A stretch of DNA of 64,000 nt from Oscillospiraceae bacterium (GCA_902774015.1 CACYHB010000003.1:62001-126000); one strand, 5' to 3'; shown: positions 9,180 to 18,378, numbered from the stretch's first letter. Numbers and translations are program-made. The notes: generated by a model from the sequence alone, not told the origin.

Positions 9180-9250
9180 TCTTCACCCGAAGCCACGCGC
9201 TGCTTACGATCCCAAAGGAGAGGCAAAACTGCATTACAGGAGATATGAAA

Positions 9251-10138
9251 ATGACAAGATCCGCTATGATCACCGTCTGCGGCAGACCCAACGTGGGCAA
9301 ATCCACGCTGACCAACGCGCTGGTGGGGGAGAAGATCGCCATCGTGTCCGATAAGCCGCAGACCACCCGCAACCGCATCACCGCTATCGTGAACCGGGGC
9401 GAGACCCAGTTCGTGCTGATGGACACACCGGGCTTCCACAAGCCCCGCACCCGCCTCGGCGACTATATGGTGAACGTGGTGAAGGAGAGCGTGGCCGACG
9501 TGGACTGCGTGCTGCTGCTGGTGGAGCCGGCGGCCTCCGTCGGCCCGCAGGAGGAAGCGCTCATCGAGCGTATCGAGCAGACCTGCGTGCCTGCCATCCT
9601 GGTCATCAATAAGATCGACACGGTGGACAAGCCCCGGCTCCTGGAGGTCATGGCGCTTTATAATGCCCGCCATGCCTTTGACGCGATCCTGCCGGTCTCC
9701 GCGAAAACCGGAGAGGGGCTGGACGAGCTGCTGGCGGAGCTGGAAAAATATGCCGAGGAAGGCCCGCACTTCTTCCCGGACGATATGATCACAAATCAGC
9801 CGGAGCGGCAGATCTGTGCAGAGCTTCTGCGTGAAAAGCTGCTCAAGTGCCTGGACAAGGAGATCCCCCACGGAACGGCCGTGGAGATCACCCGCTTTAC
9901 GGAACGGGACGACGGCATCATCGACCTGGAAGCGACCATCTACTGCGAGAAGGACAGTCACAAGGGCATCATCATCGGGAAAAAGGGCACCATGCTCAAA
10001 AAGATCGGGGAACTGGCCCGGGAGGACATCGAGGATTTCATGGGCACGAAGGTTTACCTGCAGACCTGGGTCAAGGTCAAGGAAAACTGGCGCGACTCCC
10101 TGGCGCAATTGAGAAATTTTGGCTTTACCGAACAGTAA
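9251..10138 (+). CDS. era: GTPase Era
   Basis: Era is an essential GTPase that binds the 3' end of 16S rRNA and checks 30S assembly. This 295-aa protein has G1 GRPNVGKS at residues 11-18, the switch region KPQTTRNRI, G3 DTPG, G4 NKID and a C-terminal KH domain with GIIIGKKGTMLKKIG. ATG 9251 was chosen because AGGAG at 9238 is eight bases upstream; an ATG at 9245 is too close to it. Its usual partners ybeY, yqzL and recO flank it. Confidence 0.96.
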   Translation: MTRSAMITVCGRPNVGKSTLTNALVGEKIAIVSDKPQTTRNRITAIVNRGETQFVLMDTPGFHKPRTRLGDYMVNVVKESVADVDCVLLLVEPAASVGPQEEALIERIEQTCVPAILVINKIDTVDKPRLLEVMALYNARHAFDAILPVSAKTGEGLDELLAELEKYAEEGPHFFPDDMITNQPERQICAELLREKLLKCLDKEIPHGTAVEITRFTERDDGIIDLEATIYCEKDSHKGIIIGKKGTMLKKIGELAREDIEDFMGTKVYLQTWVKVKENWRDSLAQLRNFGFTEQ

Positions 10139-10184
10139 ATGAAAGCGGCAGCCTCTGCAGACAATAAGAGCAGAGGTGGTAGAG

Positions 10185-10307
10185 ATGAAAGAAGCCATCT
10201 GGCAGGCTTTCCGGGAGACCGGCGATCCCCTGTGCTATCTGCTCTACAGGGCCGCCGCACCGAGGCGGGAGGCAGCGGAGAGAAAAAACGGGCATGAAAC
10301 CGCATGA
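10185..10307 (+). CDS. yqzL: YqzL family small protein (40 aa)
   Basis: A 40-codon frame starts at ATG 10185 behind AGAGGTGG with five-base spacing and ends at TGA 10305-10307. The N-terminal half reads MKEAIWQAFRETGDPLCYLL, which fits the YqzL pattern (an aromatic W near position 6, then FxxTGxxxxYLL). YqzL is found between era and recO in Bacillus and many Clostridia, exactly the position here. Function is unknown. Position, RBS and pattern support a real gene. Confidence 0.8.
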   Translation: MKEAIWQAFRETGDPLCYLLYRAAAPRREAAERKNGHETA

Positions 10308-10354
10308 CCGGGCAAAACCGGTCATGCGCCGCTTGCATTTGGAGTTTACATAAC

Positions 10355-11098
10355 ATGTTCAAAACCACAAGAGGCCTCATTTTGCGGGAGGTTCGCTATA
10401 AGGAAGCGGATCGGATCCTCACGATCCTGACAGATTCGGAGGGGAAGATCACCGCCAAGGCCCGCGGGGCTCTGCGCAAGTCGAGCCGTACCGGCGCCGC
10501 GACCCAGCAGCTCACCTGGTCGGAACTGACGCTGTTCGGCAACCGGGGAAAATGGCAGGTGAACGAGGGCAGCGTGATCGAGGGCTTTGAGGGCCTGCGC
10601 GCAGATATAGCGAAGCTTGCCCTCGGCAGCTATTTCTCCGAGTGCCTGGACGCCTTCGGCGCCGAGGAGCAGCCGGAGCCAGCGCTTTTGCAGCTGGGCC
10701 TCAATTCCCTTTACGCATTGAGCCGGGATCTCTGCGACCCTCTGCAGATCAAGGCGGCCTTCGAAATGCGCCTCATGGCTCTCACGGGCTTTCAGCCCGC
10801 TGTGCAGTCCTGCGTCTACTGCGGAAAGACAGAGCCGGAGGATCCCTGCCTCGGGCTGGAGACGGGCGGCCTCTGCTGCCGCGCCTGCCGCAAGGCGGAC
10901 TTCGGACGCACGGCCGGACTCGGCGGCGACGCACTCGCGGCGCTGCGGTATATTCTCTCTGCGCCTGCGAAACAGCTCTTTTCCTTCAAGCTGGAGGGAA
11001 AAGGACTCAAGCTGCTTTCTGAGGCTGCGGAGGACTATCTCTGCGAGCATGCCGAACGCGGCTTCCCGACGCTGGAATACTGGAAAAAAGTGAGATAA
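10355..11098 (+). CDS. recO: DNA repair protein RecO
   Basis: This 247-aa protein has an OB-fold N-terminus (MFKTTRGLILREVRYKEADRI) and a zinc site formed by CVYC and CRAC pairs in the C-terminal helical domain. RecO works with RecR in loading RecA onto SSB-coated single-stranded DNA during gap repair. ATG 10355 follows GGAG by ten bases. It ends the yqfC-to-recO run, and no clear terminator is seen after it. Confidence 0.92.
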   Translation: MFKTTRGLILREVRYKEADRILTILTDSEGKITAKARGALRKSSRTGAATQQLTWSELTLFGNRGKWQVNEGSVIEGFEGLRADIAKLALGSYFSECLDAFGAEEQPEPALLQLGLNSLYALSRDLCDPLQIKAAFEMRLMALTGFQPAVQSCVYCGKTEPEDPCLGLETGGLCCRACRKADFGRTAGLGGDALAALRYILSAPAKQLFSFKLEGKGLKLLSEAAEDYLCEHAERGFPTLEYWKKVR

Positions 11099-11135
11099 GA
11101 GCACTGAACGAAGGATCGAATCGAAACCGGTGCCG

Positions 11136-11163
11136 GAGATTCCTTGCTTCGCTCGGAATGACA
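11136..11163 (+). repeat. Imperfect palindrome of the dispersed CATTCCGAGCGAAG type
   Basis: On the minus strand the segment reads TGTCATTCCGAGCGAAGCAA and continues GGAATCTC. The core ATTCC...GGAAT folds into an imperfect hairpin. This word, recognisable in spurious translations as VIPSEAR or CHSERS, is known to me as a high-copy intergenic sequence in many bacteria. Only this copy is visible in the window. It sits between recO and mutS2, just before the mutS2 ribosome binding site. Confidence 0.6.
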
Positions 11164-11181
11164 GTAGTGGAGAATATTACA

Positions 11182-13554
11182 ATGAGCTTTTTTGAAAAGT
11201 CCCTGCATACCCTGGAGCTGCCTGCCGTGCTGGATATGCTGGCGGCACAGGCGGTGGGTGACGCCGCCAAGGAACGCGCCCTTGCCCTGACGCCGGCGGT
11301 GGACCGGTTCGAGGTCTCCCGGCGCCTGGAAGAGACCAGCGCGGCCAAGACCATGATGACCGTGCGGGGCGGCCCCTCCTTTTCCGGAGTGAAGGACGTG
11401 CGCGCGTCTCTGGCCCGGGCTGATCTGGGCGGCGCACTCAACACCCGTGAGCTGCTGGACATTGCCCGCGTCCTGCAGTGCGCCAGACTGGTGCGCGGCT
11501 ACATCGGTGACGACAGCGTGGGGAAGACCGCCATCGATTCGCTGTTTTACGCGCTGCGCGCCAATAAATTCCTGGAGGAAAAAATCAACACCTCCATCGT
11601 GGGGGAGGATGAGATCGCCGACGGCGCCTCTCCGGAGCTGGCCACGATCCGCCGTCAGATGCGGGCCGCCGCCGCAAGGGCCCGGGATGCGCTCCAGAAG
11701 ATCCTCTCGTCGCCCTCCTACGCCAAGGCGCTGCAGGAGCCCATCATTACCATGCGCTCTGACCGCTACGTGGTGCCGGTGCGCGCAGATCACAAGGGCG
11801 CGGTGCCCGGCCTCGTTCACGATATTTCCGCCACCGGGCAGACTTTGTTTGTGGAACCCATGGCTGCCGTCAAGGCCAACAACGAGCTGCGGGAGCTGGC
11901 CGCCAAGGAGAAGCTGGAGATCGAGCGGATCCTGGCCGAACTCTCGGCGGACTGCGCCGAGCACAGAGAGGACATTGACTCGGACTTCGAGATGCTTACG
12001 CGCCTGGACCTGATCTTCGCCAAGGCAAAGCTCAGCTATAAGCTGGACTGTCAGGCTGCATCCATGGAGGATAAGGGAATCCTGCTGCGCCATGCACGGC
12101 ACCCGCTGCTGGATCAGGCCAGGGCGGTCCCCATTGACGTGGAGCTGGGAGAGAGCTTCGATACCCTGGTCATCACCGGCCCCAACACCGGCGGCAAGAC
12201 CGTGTCGCTCAAAACCATCGGCCTGCTTGCCGCCATGAACCAGTGCGGCCTGCACATCCCCGCCGCAGACGGCAGCAATCTGCCCGTGTTCAGCCATATC
12301 CTGGCGGATATCGGCGATGAGCAGTCCATCGAGCAGAATCTCTCTACCTTCTCCGCGCATATGACCAATATCGTCAGCATTCTGGAGGAGTGCGACGACG
12401 CCTCGCTTCTGCTCTTCGATGAACTGGGGGCGGGCACCGACCCCACCGAGGGCGCGGCGCTGGCCATCTCCATCATCGAGCATGCCCGCGGCTGCGGCGC
12501 CATGATCGCTGCCACGACCCACTATGCCGAGCTGAAGGTCTACGCGACCAACGAGCCGGGTGTGCAGAACGCCTCCTGCGAGTTCGACGTGGAGACGCTC
12601 CGGCCGACCTACCGTCTGCTCGTGGGCATCCCCGGCAAATCCAACGCCTTTGCCATCTCGAAGCGGCTCGGACTGAGCGAAGCCGTTATCCGGGACGCGC
12701 AGACCCGCGTCGGCACCGAGAGTGCCAGCTTTGAGGCCACCATCGAGAAGCTGGAGCAGACGCGGCTGATGCTGGAAAAAGAGCGTACGGAGACCGCCGT
12801 CAAGCTGCGGCAGGCCGAGGAAAACGCGAAGAAGGCCGCGTTCCTGCGGGCCGAACTGGAGGTCCGGCTGGAGAAAGCAGACCAGAAAGCCCGTCGGGAG
12901 GCGGAGCGCGTGCTTGCAGAGGCCAGGGAGACTGCTGAGCAGACCTTCCGCGAACTGGACGAGATGCGCCGCCGCGCCAACGAGGAAGAGGACGCCCAGC
13001 GCGTAAACGAGGCCAGAAGCGAGCTGCGCCGCAGGCTCAACCAGTCCCAGGAGGCGCTGCGCCGGCAGGAGCCGGACACGGCGGCGGAGCAGAAGTCCGC
13101 ACGCCCGGTGCAGCCCGGCGACACGGTTCAGATCAAATCCATGGGCATGAAGGCGGAGGTTGTCTCCGTCTCGCCCGATCGGGTGCTGACGCTGCGGGCG
13201 GGCATCATGAACGTGACAGCCAGGGAGGACGAGGTGCTGCTCCTGGAAGGAGAGCGCGTCAAACCCAGGAAATCGCCCGCCTCCTCCACGGCTTCGCTTC
13301 GATCCGCCGGGCTTGCCCAGGAGATCGACCTTCGCGGCATGGAGGCCATCGAAGCGGTCCTCACCGCCGAGCGTTATCTGGACTCCGCGGTGATGGCACG
13401 GCTCAAAACGGTCACCATCATCCACGGCAAAGGGACCGGCGCGCTGCGCAGCGCCGTACAGGAGATGCTGCGCCGCAACAAGAGCGTCAAGTCTTTCCGC
13501 TTGGGCCGATTCGGCGAAGGGGAGTCCGGCGTGACCATTGTTGAACTGAAATAA
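11182..13554 (+). CDS. mutS2: Endonuclease MutS2
   Basis: This 790-aa MutS family protein without the mismatch-recognition domain has a clamp/lever region, an ATPase domain with Walker A GPNTGGKT and FDELGAGTDPTEG, a long coiled coil around residues 510-640, a KOW-like stretch, and a C-terminal Smr nuclease domain (DLRGME, then HGKGTGALR). MutS2 is linked to suppression of recombination and to rescue of collided ribosomes. ATG 11182 is preceded by GGAG nine bases upstream; the in-frame ATG at 11158 lies inside the palindromic repeat and is unlikely. Confidence 0.94.
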   Translation: MSFFEKSLHTLELPAVLDMLAAQAVGDAAKERALALTPAVDRFEVSRRLEETSAAKTMMTVRGGPSFSGVKDVRASLARADLGGALNTRELLDIARVLQCARLVRGYIGDDSVGKTAIDSLFYALRANKFLEEKINTSIVGEDEIADGASPELATIRRQMRAAAARARDALQKILSSPSYAKALQEPIITMRSDRYVVPVRADHKGAVPGLVHDISATGQTLFVEPMAAVKANNELRELAAKEKLEIERILAELSADCAEHREDIDSDFEMLTRLDLIFAKAKLSYKLDCQAASMEDKGILLRHARHPLLDQARAVPIDVELGESFDTLVITGPNTGGKTVSLKTIGLLAAMNQCGLHIPAADGSNLPVFSHILADIGDEQSIEQNLSTFSAHMTNIVSILEECDDASLLLFDELGAGTDPTEGAALAISIIEHARGCGAMIAATTHYAELKVYATNEPGVQNASCEFDVETLRPTYRLLVGIPGKSNAFAISKRLGLSEAVIRDAQTRVGTESASFEATIEKLEQTRLMLEKERTETAVKLRQAEENAKKAAFLRAELEVRLEKADQKARREAERVLAEARETAEQTFRELDEMRRRANEEEDAQRVNEARSELRRRLNQSQEALRRQEPDTAAEQKSARPVQPGDTVQIKSMGMKAEVVSVSPDRVLTLRAGIMNVTAREDEVLLLEGERVKPRKSPASSTASLRSAGLAQEIDLRGMEAIEAVLTAERYLDSAVMARLKTVTIIHGKGTGALRSAVQEMLRRNKSVKSFRLGRFGEGESGVTIVELK

Positions 13555-13611
13555 TTTTTCAGTCGCTTTCTCTTGTTTCATGTTGAAAATAACGAAAGCT
13601 GACCGAGGCGG

Positions 13612-13640
13612 TTGACGATTCGCGCGAAATTTGATAAAGT
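13612..13640 (+). promoter_or_regulatory. Sigma-A promoter of the HPr gene
   Basis: TTGACG at 13612 and TAAAGT at 13635 are spaced by 17 bases, with a TG one base before the -10 box (extended -10). The HPr gene starts about 40 bases downstream. Confidence 0.7.
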
Positions 13641-13683
13641 ATGGATGCTTTAAGGAGCATTATTAGTTTAAGGAGTGGCGAGT

Positions 13684-13947
13684 ATGATAACCAAAGAAGT
13701 AGTCATTAACAATCAGGTAGGTCTTCACGCCAGACCCGCGACTTTCTTCATTCAGAAAGCCAATGAGTTCAAGAGCAGTATCTGGGTCGAGAAGGAAGAG
13801 AGACGCGTCAATGCCAAGAGCCTGCTGGGCGTTCTGTCCCTGGGCATCGTGAAGGGCACTGCGATCACCATCATCGCTGACGGTGCGGACGAAGAGGAGG
13901 CCATTGCCACTCTGTCCCAGCTGATCGATTCCGACTTCTCCGAGTAA
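13684..13947 (+). CDS. ptsH: HPr family phosphocarrier protein
   Basis: This 87-aa HPr-fold protein has the phosphorylation site GLHARPAT with His15 and the regulatory site NAKSLLGVLSLG with Ser46, both at canonical positions. It therefore could serve both the PTS and catabolite repression through CcpA. No ptsI or sugar-specific PTS component is in the window, so it may be a Crh-like regulator that kept His15. It is a single-gene unit with its own promoter and terminator. The start behind AAGGAG is preferred to the in-frame GTG at 13675. Confidence 0.9.
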   Translation: MITKEVVINNQVGLHARPATFFIQKANEFKSSIWVEKEERRVNAKSLLGVLSLGIVKGTAITIIADGADEEEAIATLSQLIDSDFSE

Positions 13948-13971
13948 CATACAAGAGCGTTTGCGAACAAG

Positions 13972-13997
13972 GGCTGTGCGTCTGCACAGCCTTTTTT
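13972..13997 (+). terminator. Terminator of the HPr gene
   Basis: An 8-bp perfect stem (GGCTGTGC with GCACAGCC) with a 4-base loop is followed by six Ts. Confidence 0.92.
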
Positions 13998-14010
13998 CAG
14001 ATTTTCGAAC

Positions 14011-14886
14011 ATGAAAAAAGAAAACAAAGCCATCCTGGAAATGCTCCTGTGCGCGGGGCTGTGGAGCATTGCCGGCATCTTCATCAAGCTCCTCCCCTGG
14101 AGCGGACTCGCAGTTTCCAGCCTGCGCAGTCTTGTGGCAGGGCTCACCATCGCAGTATATATGGCGCTCAAGGGAATGAGCTTTTCCTTTGATCGCCGCA
14201 CGGTGATCGCGGGCCTTCTGGCCGGGAGCGTCTATACCTGTTTCGCCCTGGCCAATAAGCTTACGACGGCGGCAAACACCATCGTGCTGCAATTTACAAA
14301 CCCGATTTTTATCGTGCTGTTTACTGCGCTGATCGAGCGGAAACGGCCGCGCGGCGCGGATCTGACCGTGGTACTTGTGGTGCTGGGCGGCATCGCGCTG
14401 TTCTTTTTTGACCAGCTCGGCCCCTCCACGCTGATCGGAAACCTGGTCGCCATCGCCTCCGGCCTCTTTATGGCGGGAATGTACATGGCGGTCGGGAGCC
14501 TCGACAGGGACAGCCGTTTCAGCGCCATCGTCATCGGGCAGAGCTTCGCCTTTCTGGTGGGGCTGCCCAACGTACTCCTGACGCGCCCGGTGCTGACGCT
14601 GTCCACGATCGGCTGCGTGCTTGCCCTGGGGATATTTCAGCTCGGCATCGCCTATATTCTCTATGTAAAAGCGAGCGAATATTGCCCGCCGCTGGCCTGC
14701 GGTCTGCTCGGCGCGGTGGAGCCGCTGCTCAATCCGCTCTGGGTGCTGCTCTTTGACGGGGAGCGGCCCGGACCTTTCGCCCTCGTGGGCGGCGTGATCG
14801 TCATTGCCGCTGTGACGCTCTGGTGTATCTTTGGAAAGAAAAACGAGGAGAGAAATGCAGAAGCATCTTCCGGAATTACAGGATAA
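14011..14886 (+). CDS. EamA/DMT family transporter
   Basis: This 291-aa protein of the drug/metabolite transporter superfamily has about ten hydrophobic segments in two EamA repeats, roughly residues 10-135 and 150-275. The second repeat has the typical GAVEPLLNPLW helix. The substrate is unknown; such proteins export metabolites or amino acids. Its last 32 bases overlap the uvrC start, so the two are likely cotranscribed. Confidence 0.85.
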   Translation: MKKENKAILEMLLCAGLWSIAGIFIKLLPWSGLAVSSLRSLVAGLTIAVYMALKGMSFSFDRRTVIAGLLAGSVYTCFALANKLTTAANTIVLQFTNPIFIVLFTALIERKRPRGADLTVVLVVLGGIALFFFDQLGPSTLIGNLVAIASGLFMAGMYMAVGSLDRDSRFSAIVIGQSFAFLVGLPNVLLTRPVLTLSTIGCVLALGIFQLGIAYILYVKASEYCPPLACGLLGAVEPLLNPLWVLLFDGERPGPFALVGGVIVIAAVTLWCIFGKKNEERNAEASSGITG

Positions 14887-16717
14887 GGCCAGTCGGCTGC
14901 CGCTGCTGCCGGGCGTGTACATCATGCTTGACGAGCACAGCGAGGTCATTTACGTCGGCAAGGCCAAAAAACTGAAAAACCGTGTCAGCAGCTATTTCCA
15001 CGGGGAGCATCTGCCCAAGGTGGCTGCGATGGTGGAGAAGGTCGCGGACTTCAACGTCATCGTGGCCGGAAGCGAGTTTGAAGCACTGGTATTGGAAAAC
15101 TCCCTCATCAAACGACACAAGCCCCACTACAACATCCTGCTCAAAGACGACAAGGGCTATCCGTTTATCCGCTTGGATCAGAGGGAAGAATACCCGGTCA
15201 TGAGCATTTCCGGCCGCTCCGGCAAGGACGGGGCGCGCTATTTCGGTCCTTTCGGCGGACGAAGCCAGACCCGGGACATCATCAACACCATCTGCAAGGC
15301 GCTGCTGCTGCCGGACTGTTCGCGGAAGTTTCCGCGGGATATCGGCAAGGAGCGGCCGTGCCTCAACTACCATATGGGCAGCTGCGCCGGCTGGTGTCTG
15401 CGCGACAGCAGCGCCGAGGACTACCGCGCCAGGATGCAGCAGGCCATGCTGATCCTGGACGGAAGGAGCGGGGAGCTGATCGAAGACCTGCGCCGTCAGA
15501 TGGAACAGGCTGCGGAGGAGCTTCGTTTTGAACGCGCCGCGGAGCTGCGCGACCGCCTGCGCGCTGTGGAAGGGCTCGCCAACAAGCAGCGCGTGATCTC
15601 CACCGCTTTCGCGGATACGGACGCCGTGGGCTTCTGCCGCGGAGCCAGGACCTGCTTTACCGTGCTCCATTTTGTGGACGGAGATCTGGCAGGCAAGGAT
15701 GTGGAGATGATGGACGAGCCGCTGGAGGAGGACGCGGAGGCGGTCTCCGATCTTGTGCGCCAGTATTATACCGCCCATCGGGGCGGCTGGCCCAAGTCGA
15801 TCCTGCTGCCCGTTGAGATCGAGGACCGCGAGGAACTGGAGACCCTGCTCAGCGAGGCCGCGGGAAGACGCGTCTACATCGAAACGCCGAGACGGGGCGA
15901 ACGCATGCGTCTGATCGAGAGCGCGGCCATCAACGCGCGGGAGGAGATCCGGCGCCGCACGACGCAGGCCCAGCGCCGGTCCAAGACCCTGGAATGGCTG
16001 CAGAAGGCACTGGAGCTGGAATATTTCCCCACGCGCATCGAAGCCATTGATATTTCCAATCTGGGCGACACGGGCATCGTCGCGGCCATGACCGTGCATG
16101 TGGACGGGAAGCCCCTCAAGCGGGATTACCGCAAATTCCGCATGCGGGATCTGGACGGCCAGGACGACTACGCCAGCATGTATCAGGCCGTTTACCGCCG
16201 TTTTCAGCACTATGTGGACGGCGATGAGAAATTTGCGCCTCTGCCGGATCTGCTGCTCATCGACGGCGGCGACGTGCATGCCGCTACAGCCAGACAGGCG
16301 GCGGAGGACCTGGGGATCTCCGTGCCCGTCTTCGGCATGGTCAAGGACGACCGGCACAGGACCCGCGCCCTCATTACCCCGGAGGGCAGGGAGATCGGCA
16401 TCAGCGGCAATCAGGCCGTGTTCGCTCTGGTGGGGAACATCCAGGAGGAGACCCACCGCAGCGCCATCACCTATCAGCGGCTGCTGAGAAGCGAGAGCTA
16501 CAACTCCACCCTGGACAAGATCGAGGGAGTCGGACCCAAGAGGCGCGCGGATCTGATGAAGGCCTTCAAATCCGTACGGGCGATCCGGGAGGCGGAACCG
16601 GAGCAGCTGCAGATGGTGGTGCCGAAGAATACGGCACAGGCGGTTTACAACTATTTTCACAACGAGGAGCCAAAGCCATGCGAGTCATCACAGGATCTGC
16701 CAGAGGCAGGAAGCTGA
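14855..16717 (+). CDS. uvrC: Excinuclease ABC subunit C
   Basis: UvrC makes both incisions in nucleotide excision repair. The 620-aa product has an N-terminal GIY-YIG nuclease domain (LPGVYIMLDEHSEVIYVGKA), a Cys-rich patch, a UVR motif (LRFERAAELRDRL), an RNase H-like nuclease domain with AIDISNLG and LLIDGGDVH, and C-terminal helix-hairpin-helix sequence (LDKIEGVGPKRR). ATG 14855 follows GAGGAG by about five bases. The last 40 bases overlap rsmD, giving UvrC an unusual tail. Confidence 0.95.
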   Translation: MQKHLPELQDKASRLPLLPGVYIMLDEHSEVIYVGKAKKLKNRVSSYFHGEHLPKVAAMVEKVADFNVIVAGSEFEALVLENSLIKRHKPHYNILLKDDKGYPFIRLDQREEYPVMSISGRSGKDGARYFGPFGGRSQTRDIINTICKALLLPDCSRKFPRDIGKERPCLNYHMGSCAGWCLRDSSAEDYRARMQQAMLILDGRSGELIEDLRRQMEQAAEELRFERAAELRDRLRAVEGLANKQRVISTAFADTDAVGFCRGARTCFTVLHFVDGDLAGKDVEMMDEPLEEDAEAVSDLVRQYYTAHRGGWPKSILLPVEIEDREELETLLSEAAGRRVYIETPRRGERMRLIESAAINAREEIRRRTTQAQRRSKTLEWLQKALELEYFPTRIEAIDISNLGDTGIVAAMTVHVDGKPLKRDYRKFRMRDLDGQDDYASMYQAVYRRFQHYVDGDEKFAPLPDLLLIDGGDVHAATARQAAEDLGISVPVFGMVKDDRHRTRALITPEGREIGISGNQAVFALVGNIQEETHRSAITYQRLLRSESYNSTLDKIEGVGPKRRADLMKAFKSVRAIREAEPEQLQMVVPKNTAQAVYNYFHNEEPKPCESSQDLPEAGS

Positions 16718-17220
16718 AAACGCCCGAGAATTACGACATTCGCCCTACCACGGACAACGTGAAGGAGGCGATGTTCAATATCCTTCAGTTCGATATCGAA
16801 GGCAGGCGCGTTCTGGATCTTTTTGCCGGGACGGGTCAGCTGGGCATTGAAGCGCTCAGCAGGGGCGCCGCCGAGGCTGTTTTTGTCGACGCCGACAGGG
16901 ACAGCGTCCGTATTGTAAAAGAAAACCTGAAAAACTGCGGACTCAGGGCTGCGGTGATTCAGACAAACGCCCTGGATTATCTGCGTTCAGCCGGAAAGTT
17001 TGACCTGATCTTTGTCGATCCTCCTTACGACGCGGGGCTTTACGAGCCGGTGCTGAAAAGCATCAATTCGGTTGACAACTTGTCGGATGGTGGTATAATC
17101 GTCTGTGAAGCTCGCCGTGATACGGTCTTGCCGGAGATGGAGGCCCCCTACGCCCGCGGCCGGGAATACCGTTACGGCAAAGTGAAAATCTGCTTGTATA
17201 CGAAGGAAACCAACGCATGA
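16678..17220 (+). CDS. rsmD: 16S rRNA (guanine-966 N2)-methyltransferase
   Basis: This 180-aa Rossmann-fold methyltransferase has the SAM-binding motif VLDLFAGTGQLGIEALSRGA and the catalytic DPPYD. The N-terminus MRVITGSARGRKL is diagnostic for RsmD. It sits directly before coaD, with which it shares an ATGA overlap; this pair is widely conserved. Confidence 0.95.
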   Translation: MRVITGSARGRKLKTPENYDIRPTTDNVKEAMFNILQFDIEGRRVLDLFAGTGQLGIEALSRGAAEAVFVDADRDSVRIVKENLKNCGLRAAVIQTNALDYLRSAGKFDLIFVDPPYDAGLYEPVLKSINSVDNLSDGGIIVCEARRDTVLPEMEAPYARGREYRYGKVKICLYTKETNA

Positions 17221-17711
17221 GCATCGCTATCTGTCCGGGCAGCTTTGACCCGATCACCCTCGGCCATCTGAACATCATTCGACGCACTTCCCGGATCTTC
17301 GACCGTGTCGTGGTCTGCGTCATGCACAATGCAGCCAAGCCCTCGCCGATGTTTACGATCGAGGAGAAGCTGGATATGGTCAGACGCGCCGTGAGCCGGT
17401 ACCCCAATGTGGAAGTGGATTCCTCCTCCGGTCTGCTTGCCGAGTATGCCAAGCAGTACGAGGGCGCCGTGATCGTTAAGGGCCTGCGCGCAGCTTCCGA
17501 CTTTGAATACGAGTTTCAGATGAACCTGATCAATAAAAAGATCAGCCCCGAGCTGGAGACCATGTTCCTGACGGCCAGCGAGAAGTACACCTTCCTGTCC
17601 TCCTCCGTGGTGCGTGAGATGGCCATGTACGGGGCGGATCTGACCGGCCTGGTGCCCAATGAGATCATTGATGACATTCAGCGGAAAGCGCAGAGATGGA
17701 GGAATGTGTGA
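17217..17711 (+). CDS. coaD: Pantetheine-phosphate adenylyltransferase
   Basis: CoaD adenylates 4'-phosphopantetheine, the penultimate step of coenzyme A synthesis. The 164-aa protein has the nucleotidyltransferase motif CPGSFDPITLGHL and the family's KGLRAASDFEYE and LSSSVVREM motifs. Length is standard. It overlaps rsmD by four bases and its stop shares one base with the next start. Confidence 0.96.
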   Translation: MSIAICPGSFDPITLGHLNIIRRTSRIFDRVVVCVMHNAAKPSPMFTIEEKLDMVRRAVSRYPNVEVDSSSGLLAEYAKQYEGAVIVKGLRAASDFEYEFQMNLINKKISPELETMFLTASEKYTFLSSSVVREMAMYGADLTGLVPNEIIDDIQRKAQRWRNV

Positions 17712-18241
17712 TGGAAAACAGCAACATTATCGAACTGCTGGACATGCTGTACGCCATGGTCACCGAGGCCTGGGGCGTCCCTCTGGGCAACGACAAGTGC
17801 ATCATTGAGCGCGATAAGGCCATGGAGATCATCAACGAGATCAAAAACAGCCTGCCCGGTTCGATCGCCGAATCCAAGCGCCTGGTGGCTGCCCGTGACG
17901 AATTTATCGGCAACGCCAAACGCGAGGCCGAGGCACTGCGCAGAAACGCCGAGGAAAAGGCCCGTACGATGGTGGAGGAGCAGGAGATCGTGCGTGTTGC
18001 CCGCGCGCGCAGCGCGGAGATGATCGCCTCTGCGGAGGCCAAGTCCCGCGAGCTCCGGCGTCTGGCCAGCGACTACGTGGACGACATTATGCGTCAGACG
18101 GAGGAAAGCCTCTCCGGCGCACTGAGCACCGTCCGTTCCGCCCATGGCGCCTTCCAGTCTGCGGGCAGCCTCGCAAAGGCGAAGCCTGCCCCCGCAGCTC
18201 CCAGGATGGAGAGCAGCATCGTCCCGGAAATCGAAGAATAA
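17711..18241 (+). CDS. Coiled-coil protein of unknown function downstream of coaD
   Basis: This 176-aa, highly charged helical protein has a predicted coiled coil over roughly residues 45-150 and a Pro/Ala-rich tail. The middle resembles the H-subunit-like or DivIVA-like coiled-coil proteins that follow coaD in Clostridia, but I cannot assign a function. ATG 17711 is preceded by GGAGG at 17699 with seven-base spacing and overlaps the coaD stop by one base. A strong terminator follows. It has no transmembrane segment or signal peptide. Confidence 0.75.
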   Translation: MENSNIIELLDMLYAMVTEAWGVPLGNDKCIIERDKAMEIINEIKNSLPGSIAESKRLVAARDEFIGNAKREAEALRRNAEEKARTMVEEQEIVRVARARSAEMIASAEAKSRELRRLASDYVDDIMRQTEESLSGALSTVRSAHGAFQSAGSLAKAKPAPAAPRMESSIVPEIEE

Positions 18242-18263
18242 GCCGATCGATCCAGAGAATCCT

Positions 18264-18313
18264 CAGGCGTTCATATATCGGAAAACCGATATATGGACGC
18301 CTGATTTCTTTTT
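18264..18313 (+). terminator. Strong terminator after the uvrC-rsmD-coaD operon
   Basis: An 18-bp stem (18264-18281 with 18286-18303, one G-T pair) closed by an AAAA loop is followed by a T-rich stretch. It separates the upstream operon from the division cluster. Confidence 0.92.
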
Positions 18314-18378
18314 GCCACAAGACCTTGAAACACGAAAAATGTGAATGAAAAATGACAAAAAACAACGAAAAGTTTCTC

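Noticed and set aside
11035-13581. Very long minus-strand open frame (848 codons) opposite mutS2
   Set aside because: MutS2 on the plus strand has all family domains; the antisense frame is low-complexity and arises from high third-position G+C. The same holds for minus-strand frames opposite pgcA, uvrC and ftsZ and plus-strand frames opposite the sugar ABC genes.
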